The notes under the pieces: model-generated
The model's input: only the letters and a program-made list of their open reading frames with translations
What the model was told of the DNA's origin: nothing
The model's database searches: none
Shown here: positions 10,141-22,282 of the stretch, in pieces
How positions within the stretch are numbered: position 1 is the first letter of the stretch
Layout: every line of letters starts with the position of its first letter
Source: Saksenaea vasiformis B4078
Lineage: Eukaryota; Mucoromycota; Mucoromycetes; Mucorales; Saksenaeaceae
Direction of reading: 5' to 3'
DNA length: 29,939 nucleotides
NCBI GenBank assembly: GCA_000697055.1
Contig: JNDT01001024.1
Coordinates: 1-29,939 of the forward strand
Position numbers and translations under genes: made by a program

Positions 10141-12644
10141 ATACATAGAATAAGTAACGTGCATATATACGTAAGCATTTTTAAGCTATAGTGCTTGGCG
10201 TTTTACCTATTTGGACAACCGAAAGACTTGCCATGCATCGTAAACTACCTTATCCATTATTGCGTTTTAAACTTGCTTGTATATGTATCCAGTTTCATCT
10301 ACGATAGGATCTGAGATCGCCTTCAGTGCAGATGCTTGGTTACTCATGTCGTGAGTGACCAGAGGTTCTCTATTCTCCTATTATGCCGCAGATGTCCGAC
10401 GCTTGTTACAGCTATCTAGACTGTTTTCATTTTAGTATCGTTGGCACTGAGACACAATTTTGTTTCAGACCTCAAATAGATCGCAATTGACTTGCTTTCA
10501 ACCTCTTCTCGCACTATGCATGTGCCTTGTCTGTATGAAACGAAAATAGAGAAAAGAAGAAAAGCGTCGAGCAGACGAGGGGAGAATTCAATGGACAGAT
10601 ACATTGTGAAGCGTGTTAAGTAATCCTGTTTCTAAATTTTGCACTGTCATCACATGGATGAAAGCATGCAAAGGCCTTTCAGAAAACATGTCCGATCAAG
10701 AAAAGATAGGAGCAACGATAGACCAATACGCAGGGCTCACGCCACCTTCGAACATTCCGAAGAATCTGGCCGTCTTCGCTGATAGCATCAACTCCTAAAG
10801 AATGTATAGACAGTTAACGCATTGGATGAAAGAGTATCGACAGCTGGTCAAAGCATTGATTAAAGGTACAGCGGAATACGTCTCTTAGGATCGCTTTATC
10901 AGTTAGCTGTGTGTGCTATTAGACCGCTCCTTGTTTATACAAAGCTGGCATAGGCTTACAGGAGGGAGAGGATGCTTCCTCCTTAGCAAGGCATGTCCGC
11001 ATTCCTTCAAATCTGCAGTAGAATGATGATCCTAAGCATGTAATACACGTCTCTCCATGCTAGCGGCTCGTTTAACGATAGCCAACGTAATGCTCTGTAG
11101 ATGTGTGCGGAAGAATTTATCATTACTGCCAGCGACGCGCTGCAGAGATTAAAATGTCTCTTATCGCTAGTGCTATCTATAGTTGTCCTAAGAAACGTTC
11201 TCTGCGCAATCCCGAGTAAACTGTCGCCCCGCCTGTACCCGCCTTTGATGGCCATGATTCCCTGCAGCGGAACACGAATTACATGCAATGACAAAACATG
11301 AGCAGCATGTCGATATCCAATCGAAGTTATCATTCAATAGCTGATATGCATTACGCGATGAACTCACGCTGGGATTGGTGGCTATATCAAACAAGCCACT
11401 AGCGTTTGACACCGACTTGAAAGGTCCCAGGCTCGGCTCCATGATTGCTGCGGATGAACCGGGTGCAAAGTTGTCAGCGTTAAGATGGCCTCTCGAAAAG
11501 GGACACATGCTTCACGGTTTCAGGTACGCTAAGACAGCGTCATTTGCCCTGTAGAACGACTGGATGCTACTGTAGCTCGTCAAACGACCTATTCGGGCTA
11601 AATTGCGTACTTCAATGCAATAATAATGGCGTCGTCTACTCGTTTATTGAAAGTGCTACTTTTGGCTAGCCTGTTTCGATCAGGATAACGTGCAATCGAT
11701 TGTGTTTCACATTGCATTGATGTTGTAGCTGCGCAGCTTTGTTACTGTCGCGCTGCAGATAACAATAGTGTGATGTGTTTTGATGTGTGAGTGTAAGCAC
11801 AGATTAATAATGACAAAAAACATGGATTTCAGACCAAGTAGAAGGTGGGTAAACAGTATGCAGGCCACGCGTCTGTCCATCACAACGCCTTGCTACAGGT
11901 GGGCGGCAACGAGAAGATGTTACCAAGACAAATTCAGAATGGCTAAACAAAAAAGCAATAAGAACAAAAGGTTACGGCAACACCCACCGTATGTTATGCG
12001 GATACAAACTACTAACAGAACGGCAGTGGGTTGCCGACACTCTATCTATGTATCTCTATGCAGCTTGACAGCGGGTTCGTATATGGGAAGAGAACTCAGC
12101 TGCAAAAGACAGGCTCCAGTTCGGCCGAAACCATTGAGAAAAAGACAGTCATCGACTCTCAATGGATTCAGCACGGCGTGAATTCGCAGTTAGACGCATG
12201 CTGTGATCGGTGAGAGGGAAAGGAGGCAGTTTATCGAAGGAAACGGTAGTTCATTTTATGCAGTCAGACATAAGAGGAAAACCACCTGCTACAAGCCTGG
12301 TATCTGCTAACACCCGCTGATTTGTTCTGGCTAGCCATGAACAGGGTGTGCAATGGATGATGCCGGAATTCATCAAGATGGGAATCAATAAGCAGAAGCA
12401 TGAGTCTATCACTTCATCGGGATCAGTGGCTGAAAAAAAGAGTCGGAGAATCCAACATGTTCACTTAGTTGCAGAGCTGATCTATTGGATAGTGTCACGG
12501 AAACCAAGACAACCTTAATGGAGTTTTTTCTTCTTTATGCAAAACGTAGGATAACTTTTTTTTTATTTACAAAGGGGTCTTTCTTTTTTGTTTTGTTTTG
12601 ATGGATGCGGGGGAATATGGTACACGAAAAATATTTTGTCTTTT
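10141..12644. other. Intergenic, IDP1 3' flank and unrecognised stretches
   Basis: No gene was recognised. A few plus-strand stretches look coding-like without matching a family I know: 10673-10797 (containing SENMSDQEKIGATIDQYAGL), 11261-11551 (listed separately) and 12031-12213 (ending DSQWIQHGVNSQLDACCDR). They lie in different frames with stops between, which fits transposon debris, but that is inference. The block from about 12530 is the 3' flank of the Reg1-like gene. Confidence 0.3.
11261..11551 (+). pseudogene. Unrecognised open stretch with one TGA
   Basis: This 97-codon plus-strand frame is interrupted by a single TGA. It contains HELHAMTKHEQHVDIQSKLS before the stop, and ISNKPLAFDTDLKGPRLGSM and KLSALRWPLEKGHMLHGFRY after it. 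The opposite strand is also partly open, so the coding strand is uncertain. No family was recognised; it may be a mobile-element relic. Confidence 0.2.
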
Positions 12645-13737
12645 TCAATCCAAATAGGGTAATTGGCGTTTGACTTTGTGCTTGTTTGTTCGTTGCAGAT
12701 ACATAGAATGATTGATAATCCATGAAAATGGTAAAAGACTTTGATACATGACCCAAGCAGCGGTGAAGGAAGCCATGGATTTCATCATGGAGATGAAAAG
12801 GATGATAATTCCTAGCGGAGTTTCTGGTCGACTGGGACGCTGGAGTAATTCTTTTCGTTTTTTAGGTGGTTCCAAGTAGTGTGCAAGATAACCACAAGCG
12901 GTTTTCTTCACATAACTTCCAACTTCCATTAATAGTTCCCAGATAGCATCGTCATCTTCGTCTTCTTCGTCATCGTTTATATCGTCATCAAGAGATAAAT
13001 CCCAGTAACCGGTCTCATCTTCGCTTTCGTCATCTATCTGGAATGGTTGATGGACTGGAGATTCCGGAAGATATTCGAATTGCACAATTTCAGGACTAAA
13101 ACGAACGCTGGTATTGGGGGGTGAATGTGTACTGGGTTCCGATGTACATTTAGACCACGGACGGTAATTTTCTTGTTCAAAGATAATATCGGCTGGAACC
13201 GGCGGTAAAAATTCGTGCAGATCTATCCCTTTTTTAAGGACAGGTTTGAGGCCTTTTTGTTGTAATGGCTGTGGACTGATGGTAACGGGAACGTCTTTTG
13301 TATATAATGGACCATAAAGCCCTACATCATATAAGTAAGAAAAAGGAAAAGAAAAGAAAAAGGGTCATTATACCTACATGTGATATCTGATTCTTTTTGC
13401 CTGTAAAGAAAAACAATCATTTTAAATGTCAGCATATGGGAAATGAGAAGTTATTGTTTCTTTTTCCTTACCAGTTGACAGTGGATGGATTAACCATTGG
13501 ATTTCGTTGTCCTAATTCTGAAGTACAGGATCTTGCCATTTGTCTCCATAACGCGTTTTGAAATCGTAATAGACGATGATGTTCCAATTTGATATTATTT
13601 AATTCTTTTCGATTGGTTGTTGTTGATAGCTTGACATGTATTTTCGTGATTTGTTGTCGAATTTCTCGATGGGATTGGATAAGATCAGCATTATTCCAAT
13701 CATGAGTAAGATAGTCTACGCAGACACAGGCTTTCAT
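12645..13737 (-). CDS. Reg1-like protein with GATA_AreA-type domain, putative PP1 regulator
   Basis: Exons 13737-13472, 13400-13378 and 13321-12645 encode 321 residues. LLRFQNALWRQMARSCTSEL (about 56-75) matches the short GATA_AreA/DUF1752 motif found in fungal nitrogen regulators and in yeast Reg1-type phosphatase subunits. Downstream, KGLKPVLKK (119-127) and SVRFSPEIVQFEYLPESP (168-185) resemble the Reg1-family region, where an RVxF-type motif docks protein phosphatase 1; VRF is the candidate. An acidic block (about 196-222, mostly Asp/Glu) follows, then a basic KKRKELLQRPSR segment and a hydrophobic stretch at about 266-290. Exon 2 is a 23-nt microexon. Correct splicing gives SDITWLYGPLYT. 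The start is the ATG giving MKACVCVDYL; the longer frame begins at TTG. Family placement is moderate, and a role in glucose or nitrogen signalling is inference. Confidence 0.75.
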
Positions 13738-16700
13738 ATTAAAAGAAAGTGGGGGGGAAGATAACAAGAAGAGAAGAAAATAGAAAAAGTGAAGTGGGGC
13801 GAGTTATTTATTATCAATAATTTCTCATTCACACGCATGCAGGGAAAACCAAAAAGATAACGGATGGCGTAAGTGGCTAGACTTTGTTTGTGTATGGAGA
13901 ACACAAGCTCTTTTACCAAATGGGATTTTTCGGATCTACCTTTCCCACACGTTAAAAAGACTGTTCATGCACAGACCGTGTTACACTTATAAAATTGACA
14001 TCTGAATGACCAATTTTCAAGCGCGCTATCCGTGTCGGAAACATGCCGACTCAGCCCATTTTCTTTTTCTTTTCTATCAAAAGCTTCTTCCGTGGCGTGA
14101 CTTGTGAACAAAATTACGTTTTTTTCTTTTTCATAGAAACGTATCCATGCACATGTAAGTTGGATCAAACGCCGCTCGGTGGTCAAACACTAAACAAACT
14201 GTAGCCAAGAAAACCCAGCACGTGTTGGGATACACATACAACAAAAAAGAAGAAAATCATAACTGTTAAACGTGCGACAGAAAGAAATTCCCGCAATCGA
14301 TAAGCGAAAAACTCATTCCCACCCAAAACTGTGTTGATCCATGAAACCGTTCTCCTGAACATGCAACATGATAACGACCAAATTAGAAGGGGGCTTTACT
14401 GATACAGCAAAGATAAGGTCCCCAGAAAGAAGAACAACCTGGGACGCATTTGTTATTATTATTATGATGAATGCGAGTATTGCGATATATTTAGTCTCTA
14501 TAAGCACCACTCTCGCCAACTTTGTTCCCTAGTATCGGATCAATAGCTATCTACATTTTCTATCAATGCACCCTGGTCTAAAAAGTTCCCTTCTCTCTAT
14601 CCAACTAGTACAGTAAGGCCAAAAAAAAACAGGAAAGAAAAAAAAAGAAGTGCCCGTTGTACAAGGGTTCCTACTCGTTTCGGGTACTCTATCGGAAGAC
14701 GGCTTTTCTTTTCTTGACTCAAATGGAATAGAACGCTCTATTGATAAATGCACTACAAATTTATGGTGTGATCTCAACTTGTTCATTTATTATCTTCTCC
14801 TCCGCTTTATTTAAGATGCGGAGAAAGGATTGCCACGTTGGAATTTTTATCTGCTGATGAATCTTTTTTTTCCTTTTGTTTATTGACTACTCCACAAGAG
14901 GGCTGGATTGGGAACAAACTTTCTTTTTTTCTTTATTATTTATTTACGTTATGGTAGTAATTTTCCCATCCTCAAAGGGTATTCGTGAGATCGTGCCACA
15001 GAGCTGAGTATTTCATTCTATCTTTATCCCGCTGTCATTGATCAACAGTGTACAAAGAAAAATGGATGATTATTTAGTGATGTTCCTAATTCTACTGACA
15101 GGATGTATCAATTCATGCCGGCTTAGAGAATCAATCTTGTGTCTGATTTTCGGAATTGCCTGATCTGACAGCCCGCGCAGGAAAGGGTGGAAAAAGAAAG
15201 GTTGTTACCTAGTCGTCAGGTTATCATCTGATGGCCAATGCATTTTAATAGACACTCCCCCTTCTTCGACAATCAGTACGTGTTTTCTGAAAGCATACCA
15301 GTTCTTTTCTTGAAATTGTGATTCCTTGTTGATATCAAAACACAGGTGCGTACCATCTCGATCGTTTCACTAATCAATGACATGTGTGACAACTTTCTGT
15401 TGCGATGCGATTAAACTTTGGCGGTGAAGAGGTAATTAATGCAATCTCGATACTATCGTTATTTTCGGCACACCTCCCGCAGAAGTCGTACCGTAATAAT
15501 GGTAGCCAATAAGCAATCAGCTTTCTTGGATGTCTGTACGGCGTAGGTCCTCCCTTTGTTTGTTGTGTCTTTTACGTACGGATGCCAGGTTTTTTTTTCT
15601 TTTTTGAAAGTCCAAGAAAGTCGGATGTCTAACATACATGCAGTCATGTTTTTCATGACCACATCCGGATGTAACCACATTCGGAAATAAACGTACTCGA
15701 TTCGACGTAGTAATTGTTTTCATTGGCATGGAAAAACACCCTATTTTATTTTATCGTGCTCCCACTAGATACCTATACCCTGGTGCGACTCTGCTTTGCA
15801 AAAGGACAATCTTCCCACCAACTTGGATGTCACAAGGTACTCTTTGTGACCATGGGTATGTGTATATTCTGGGTACTTGCTCCCTTTATCTCTCTTTCTC
15901 TGAAACAATACTGTTACCCAAAATAGATTGCTGCTAAAACGATACTCATGCGTGAACTGACGTGAGACGAGCAACTTTTTTTAAAGCAAAGTGAGGCCGG
16001 AGAATAGATTGAGCAAGTATGAATTCAGATTGCGACCAGCCAACCCAATCAGTCTGGCAGCCATCTCAACGAGTCGTAGGATATTCACATAATCCATACA
16101 AGCAAGACATCCAGCCAAGCGAAAAGTACGTCCCATGGGTAAATTAGATGTCTTGCATAGCATGAAATTCACTTCTCAACTTATCCGCCGCAACCGTACC
16201 GTCATACAGGAGGGGACATCTTAGAGGTATCAAATTCAGGAATGAATTGACTGAGTTTGTGTTAGCTCTCGAACAACGGTAGCTGCGGATCCGCTTTAGT
16301 CATGCTGATTCCTGCAAGACCGATTGCTGCAACAGCCGTGGTGCGTCGGACCTACGTATCACCCCTAGGCCATACTGCTATGCATTAAGAATTGTGGCAC
16401 ACAGGAAGCACCATTGACAGCAACGATTCTTACTTTCTCTATTTCCTGCTGGCTGGGGCATATTCCCATAGTGAAAATGCAACCATGGTTGTCTGTATCG
16501 CCTTTTCGTCCGACAGTCGCCTTGTCCCAATACCAACTCATTATATGTCAACATATAGTCCTGCCGCTTTTTTTTCTTCCCTACTAGATGATTCGCTCCA
16601 AGGATTGTAAAAAAAGTTTCTTGAGTTCAGCATTCGACGGAAACTGCACAATTACGGCAATTGTTAGGAAGAAAAAGAGGCATTAGTCTCAGAAGAGATA

Positions 16701-18798
16701 GCATCGTTATTTATCGCGATATCTAACGATAAGCATGTTTTATTGCTTTCCTGTCTTCTTCAGTCCAAGAAATCATTACTGCCAGCTGCCTTCATTCCTC
16801 AGCGTCTACGATCATTCTTGAATAAGTCTGAGAAACTTTTAACTGTCCTTCAATTCAATAGTAGTCAGGCCTATTTCCCTGTTCTTTAAACTTCAGCTCA
16901 CTTCGCTTGCATGTAGGATCAATGACATTCGAATCAAGCGAGAGACTAGAAAACTTCTGCTTCGTAGCCTAGAATTTCGGATGTGATGTAATATTTCGGC
17001 CATGACCATCGTCAATTTCCAATAGAGGTCTAGCTTCATTACTATGCCCACTTCCAGGTAGCAGATAGATGCTATCTTATCTAGGTGAGTGACACGTTTG
17101 TGGGGTTGGAGTCTCGGATAAATCGAGATTTGAAACATGTCATGTTCTGCTGTGTGCATGACGGCATTGTCTAAAAGCGCAGAGATGCTCAGTATATGGT
17201 AGAATATCTCCCTTCAAAGATTGGCACAGAAGGATGTGAAATTTATGAATTAATCTAGTGCTGTGCACCCCGTCGTCGGTTTCACTGCCCTTGTTCCAGC
17301 AGCCAGCAGAATATCTTCTCATTCAATTCAGCAAGAATTTTCTATTGGGACGCTGTTGAAATCTTGTGGCCTCGATGTCATTTGTTTGACATCCTCATTC
17401 CTTCCCTATTTACCTGCGTTCCTGTGATCTTCCATGCGGATATGATCCTTATTTTCCTGCTGCTGCTAGCGCCATCATTGTCTGAATTATGCAACAGTAC
17501 TTCCGAAGTGTCGTGCCTCGGCAAGCAAGGTCATGACCTCCTCCTTCTAGTTTCATCGCCACTAGCAGAGAGTTATGCATTTTAAGGATGCAGAAAGGAT
17601 TTGTGCTTAGGCCATAGATTCACACAGATTTTCGGAGCTGTGTTGTTTCGCGTTTATTCGTATTCTGTCTGCAAACACATCGTTCAATATGCACTTTTCA
17701 CTCCATTTTATGTTGCCTATTGGGTGCAAAGTGTCTTGTTACCTCTCGAAAGCAGCCTGTGCTTGAGTCTCCGACTCTTACATGGATGTTTCAACTTCAG
17801 CTTTTTTACTGAAGTCTGATGATCTCGTATCCCATGGCCGAGAAACATGGAGGCGGTATCTCTTCCTCGACGGAACTTGTTTGCTTCCTTGGATGTAGAA
17901 CCCGAAGTATTTTATAAATATTTGATTGATCCTTTAGGATAACGTACAACGTATACATCACCCTATTTTCTTTTTGGGCTTCTCTAACAATCGCATCCAC
18001 AGGCTTCCTTTTCCTTTGTTGTGATGTATGGAGTGTCGGTAGTGTTCACAACATATATTTTCGAAGTTTTTAACAATATCTAAAGCAAATCCTTTGGAGC
18101 TATCCGTGGATATCTTGTAGTATTCGTCACTATGAGCTTCTCTAGGTAACGCCTTCAGGGAGAAATGGTTAAACTTGTGCCGTCCTTGGTCTGTGTGAGT
18201 ATGCTGTGCTTCACCACATGGTCAATATACTCTGACCAATCAGATCACTTCCGTATTTCGTGATTTATCGTGAAAGACGCGCCCCGTCAATAGCGCCATA
18301 TATCTCTACAAGCATAGGTGCGCAAAAAAGTAACAAGTATAATTGTTTGTACATTGTGGTCGGTACATTAGTAAGCATCGTCTCTCCACGGTCAAAGTAA
18401 GCTCTAACGGGGACTTACTGGCCTAAGCGATTGTTCCAATGCTGTCAAATGTTTAGTCCTTTCCTTAAACATGCTCCTTGAGCGGTTTACTCCGTTGCTT
18501 TCGCTAGTCATATTTCAGCAATTGTTTTATGGATTTGGAATCCGCAATCTCATTGAAAGAGACTTACCAACGAAACAAGAGCGTCTTTGTCATATCATAC
18601 GGTAGCGATCGTTTCAATCTAAGTCTAGAATTTTCCTCCAAGAGCACATATAATTTGGTCAGCAATATTCTTCTCTGGCAGTCCTCCTTCATGGTAGCTA
18701 TTTATGCCTGCAGCATGTCTTTATATGACAATGCGATCAGTTTCGTTCGAAAAAAAAATTGAACGGATAACTTCCGGAACAAAGGCTTACGAGAAGAA
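13738..18798. other. Long gene-poor stretch
   Basis: About 5 kb without a recognisable gene. The first part is the upstream region of the Reg1-like gene. Short open frames on both strands (60-88 codons) have no shared frame or motif; one at 14313-14519 (-) is hydrophobic at its N-terminus but otherwise unsupported. Homopolymer A/T runs and an ATT microsatellite (about 14451-14465) occur. The right end approaches the Helitron relic, so part of this may be older transposon sequence. Confidence 0.35.
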
Positions 18799-19990
18799 TG
18801 CTTTCAATTTGCCATACCAATTGCAATCTGGTGGCGCCATTCTGATATAGCTAAGGATCAGAGAAACAATGTTTTTCGTATAAATTATGTCAGATCAAAT
18901 CAGACCAGTCTTCGCTTTTTTCCCACCTCTTCAAATGTTTCTTATCGACAGTGTATTCGTTGATGAGAAGAAAACCATCTAAAATGCCATCACAATATAA
19001 TTGGGTACCAAGATCATCTCCCAAAGGTATCTTCCATATTGCGCGACGTAAGTTTATCAACATACTATTATGTATCTAAAATGTCTGTCTCCGCAGCCCA
19101 AGTTACGAACAAAGATGATCCCTACAGCGAGAGGAATCATACAAAGATATCCAGCTCAGGTATGTGCGGTCCAGCCTTAGTTATGTATAACGTCGATTTT
19201 TCCTTTGGCAGTCGACAACAAACCCATTTGCGTTCTGTATGCACGGAAGCACATGTTACAGGGTTGGTGGGCCTTTTATCATCAATGAGATTGATCCACT
19301 GGATTTCACCCAGATACATGTCAATGACTCTGCAAATGAGCTATCTCCATCATACTCCGCATCTGACGTTGTAAATGTGGGCTACTTTACAGCAGTTGAT
19401 GCATCAAGCGATCCCATTCATATGCGAGTGTGGAGGTGTACAAGATATCCGATTGCTTATCAAGGCAGAAGATGCGCCTGATGCGCGACGATACGACGCG
19501 CCCACTGCATCAGAAATTGGCGCGCGAATTTCTGAGAATGTCATCGCTAATAGTCGTGATATTATTATCAGAACACGTACAAACGAACTCCAAAAAATTA
19601 GTGGGGTGCATCAGTACTATGATGCCCTGCATCGTGTATAGCTTTTTCCAGAAGATAATAATAAACCTTCTGAGTTATACAAACGAATTGTGCAATGTCG
19701 CAGGTGGTATTGGATTGGACAATAAATGCAATGTCAGATGGATGAAAAAATCGCAGCAATGGAATGGCATAGCTACCACTTGAAGATCCACAACGATAGT
19801 CATGACCCGCTCCATTTTGGCCCATTGTTACAATAATATGTTGTTGATATGTACGCCTAGATGGGACACTGCAGGTTAAATTACCTGCGCTAGAACCAAA
19901 GCAAGATACACAATGGTTTCTATCGAGGCTTGATGGATGCAGTTGGGTCGGGTGATAACTACATGAATGCCGCCGCGTCAACGCAAGTAA
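18799..19990 (+). pseudogene. Decayed Helitron replication/helicase protein, N-terminal region
   Basis: Helitrons are rolling-circle transposons whose Rep-helicase starts with a zinc-knuckle region and a Helitron-like N domain. Family-like blocks appear in the expected order: AIWWRHSDIAKDQRNNVFRI (about 18826-18885), MHGSTCYRVGGPFIINE then DFTQIHVNDSANELSPSY (19239-19360), ARRYDAPTASEIGARI and RDIIIRTRTNELQKISGVHQ then YYDALH (19484-19632). In the same frame follow LFP, KIAAMEWHSYHLKIHND, YVVDMYA, CRLNYLR and YRGLMDAVGSGDN (to about 19960). Reading is broken by at least five in-frame TAA/TAG codons (from 19639) and a frameshift near 19400-19445, so it cannot encode a working protein. No catalytic HUH, Rep tyrosines or helicase walls were found downstream, and no TC/CTRR ends were seen. 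The core is confident; the part before 19220 is weaker. Confidence 0.75.
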
Positions 19991-20805
19991 CGATTAAAAG
20001 CAGTAAACAGAGTACTCTTTCATCTTTGTTGCAGTGTTGCCTCCTTACACTCTTCAAATCATGTTATGACCTCCGTTTTCTACAACAGCCCTGAGACCAC
20101 AGCCTTGAATATTGACGAATTGGTTCATACGGCGAAAGCAACAGGCAAGAGTGGCATTATTCCAACGTACAGCCAAGCTGTTATGGCGCGTTTCTTGTCT
20201 ACCTATCGACAACTAACAACCATCCAATATCCAGAATCATCATCTCAGCCTCTAGAAGCGTGAAAAACAGTCAACAATCATAACACGGTGGAAAAGGTAC
20301 TGGAAGCGCAAAGCTCCAACGTGCATATTTTGATAAAAATTGGGGACACGGTTTCCGATTTTCTATATTTGGCAATGAGACACAGTGAGACTGAGATGAC
20401 CAGAATGGGCCTCCGACCGCACTTTTTTAATCGCCGATCTGGCATTCCTTGATCAAAGTTTATTTGTACAATGCAATCTTGATATGTTCCTTTTGCACTA
20501 TAACTTCTCACAATAAAAACAGTTCCGTATTTTATAGGGTGCCTTAACTCTTATAGTGTCTTGTTCCTTATACTTCTTCTGTTGTTATAGGGAGTGTGGG
20601 TTTGCAAAGCGAAGTAAGCATTGCTGCATGCTTTATTTTTGTTGATGATTTGTATCAAGTTAACCAATGAAATCACTGCAAAGTTGCGTGCCATTGGTCT
20701 CCGATTTTGCCTTTTTTAAATACGAGGTTCCTACTGACAACCCCGTTTTCCTCATCTTTTTCTTTCTCTATCGCTACTTTTTTCTTTCTAGACAAACCGA
20801 TTATC
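19991..20805. other. Downstream of the Helitron relic and AVT-type gene promoter
   Basis: Contains a 65-codon open frame (20066-20263, listed separately) and the upstream region of the transporter gene. A TTTAAATA element lies at 20715-20722 and CT-rich runs at about 20745-20790. The acceptor-like TTTCTAG at 20785-20791, 14 nt before the ATG, could end a leader intron. Confidence 0.35.
20066..20263 (+). other. Unrecognised 65-codon ORF
   Basis: ATG to TGA encoding MTSVFYNSPETTALNIDELV, continuing with KATGKSGIIPTYSQAVMARF, and ending SSSQPLEA. The composition looks protein-like, but the frame is not that of the adjacent Helitron relic and no family is recognised. An acceptor-like TTGTTGCAG lies about 30 nt upstream, so it could be the last exon of something older. 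A real gene is not established. Confidence 0.2.
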
Positions 20806-22282
20806 ATGGTACAAAGTAGTAGCTACGGAGCGCTACGACAGGATGAAGAAAATCCCCGAATTGCGGTGGATACCGATTTGCTACAATCTACTAGCCCTGG
20901 TTATGGTACCCGTAGTGTCCTAGAGGTTTCAATGAATATTGTAAATGCAACAGTTGGCTCCGGCGTTATTGGTCTTCCCTTTGCTCTGCTCTTGGCTGGA
21001 TTTACAAACGGCGTTTTGCTATCTATTTTTGTTGGTTTCTTAACTTATGGTGCATTGATCTTGATGATTCTCTCTGGTCAACGTATCGGGGTCTACAACT
21101 TTGCGGAGCTGGCTGAGTATTCCATGGGCAAGCTGGGCTACCACGTTTTGAATGTCATGTTGTTTATCCAAAGTGCTGGAAGCTGTGTCAGCTATTTTAT
21201 CCGTAAGTCAACGTGCACATTGTTATCTTCAATTTATCATATGACTGATATCGTTCCGTTATCTTTCTAGTTGTTGCAGATACAATTCCAATCTTACTGG
21301 GTCTCTATTTTCCCCAATATCGTCTGTTGGCTGACAGACAATTAGTCACGATCCTGGTATCCGTTTTCGTGGTACGTTTGTATCTTTTTTTCTAAAAAAA
21401 AATTTGCCAGTTTACTGATCCACTCTTCCCCCCTCCAAACAATAGATCTTTCCGCTCAATCTTTTCCGTTCTATTGGTGCTCTTGCCCGCTGGTCTACAA
21501 TCTCGGTATTATTATTGCCTGTAATGATAATCAGCGTCCTGATTCGTGCGCCTGCGTACGCCCCTCAACACGAAGCTCCTTTGTTCTCCTCTGGAAGAGA
21601 TCCCCTGGGCGCCATGGGCATCATGAGTTTCGCCTTTGTTTGTACTCAAGTCGCCTTTAGCAATTTCCTATCTCAGAAAAACCAGTCATCCGCTGGCTGG
21701 AGTTACACTTCGATCCTATCAACAATCATGAGCTGGGTTATTTCCGTCGCCTTTGCTGCCATCGGCTATCTCAGTTTTGGTACAGATGTCAACTCTAATA
21801 TTTTCAGCAATTTCCCTGCAGACGATCATGTCGTCAACGTCGGCCGTCTTGCGCTAGGTCTATCCATGGTTCTTACTGTCCCAATGGCATTCTATCCTGC
21901 ACGCGATGCTCTTCAAAAAATGCTCGGATTTGAGACGGCTCATCGCCAACCCTCCCTCCTGCAGCATCATATTGTCACTGTTATCCTATTTGCAGTTTTT
22001 TTGGCGCTTGGTGTCAACATCCGCTCCCTCGGAAAGGTCTACTCCCTAGTGGGAGGAATTGCTTCATCTTTCCTAGCTTATATTATTCCCGGATTGGGCT
22101 ATCTTTCCGTGTTCCGCCCCTCCTGGTGGTTCAAACGGTCTCATTCTGAAAATCGCGACGACGAGGCTTTGCTGGGTAAATCCCATCCAGCCTCATCATG
22201 GTGGAAGGATGTTTATAGCGTGGTCTTGGTCGCTTTTGGTTCGGTCATCATGAGCTTCACCATTGCATCGGCCTTCCAGTAA
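20806..22282 (+). CDS. Vacuolar-type amino acid transporter (AVT/SLC38 family)
   Basis: Proton- or ion-coupled amino acid transporter of the Aa_trans superfamily, probably on the vacuolar membrane as for yeast Avt proteins. Exons 20806-21202, 21271-21371 and 21446-22282 give 444 residues, normal for the family. A short hydrophilic N-terminus (about 38 residues) precedes the diagnostic first helix SMNIVNATVGSGVIGLPFAL, and about ten further hydrophobic segments follow. FVCTQVAFSNFLSQKNQSS and AAIGYLSFGTDVNSNIFSNF match central helices of the family. The C-terminus ends in a membrane segment (SFTIASAFQ). Splice junctions restore SYFILVADTIPILLGLYF and VSVFVIFPLN. The ATG at 20806 is the first in frame; the longer open frame upstream starts at TTG. 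AATAAA lies at 22348-22353. AVT5/6/7-like is my best guess; substrate and direction are not visible. Confidence 0.9.

Noticed and set aside
14313..14519. Small minus-strand frame with a signal-peptide-like start
   Set aside because: The hydrophobic run comes from an ATT/TTA microsatellite; no other support.
19639..19910. Idea that TAA/TAG encode glutamine in the Helitron region (alternative code)
   Set aside because: Host genes here use TAA and TAG as true stops, and several of the stop positions correspond to Leu or Lys rather than Gln in the family; decay is simpler.
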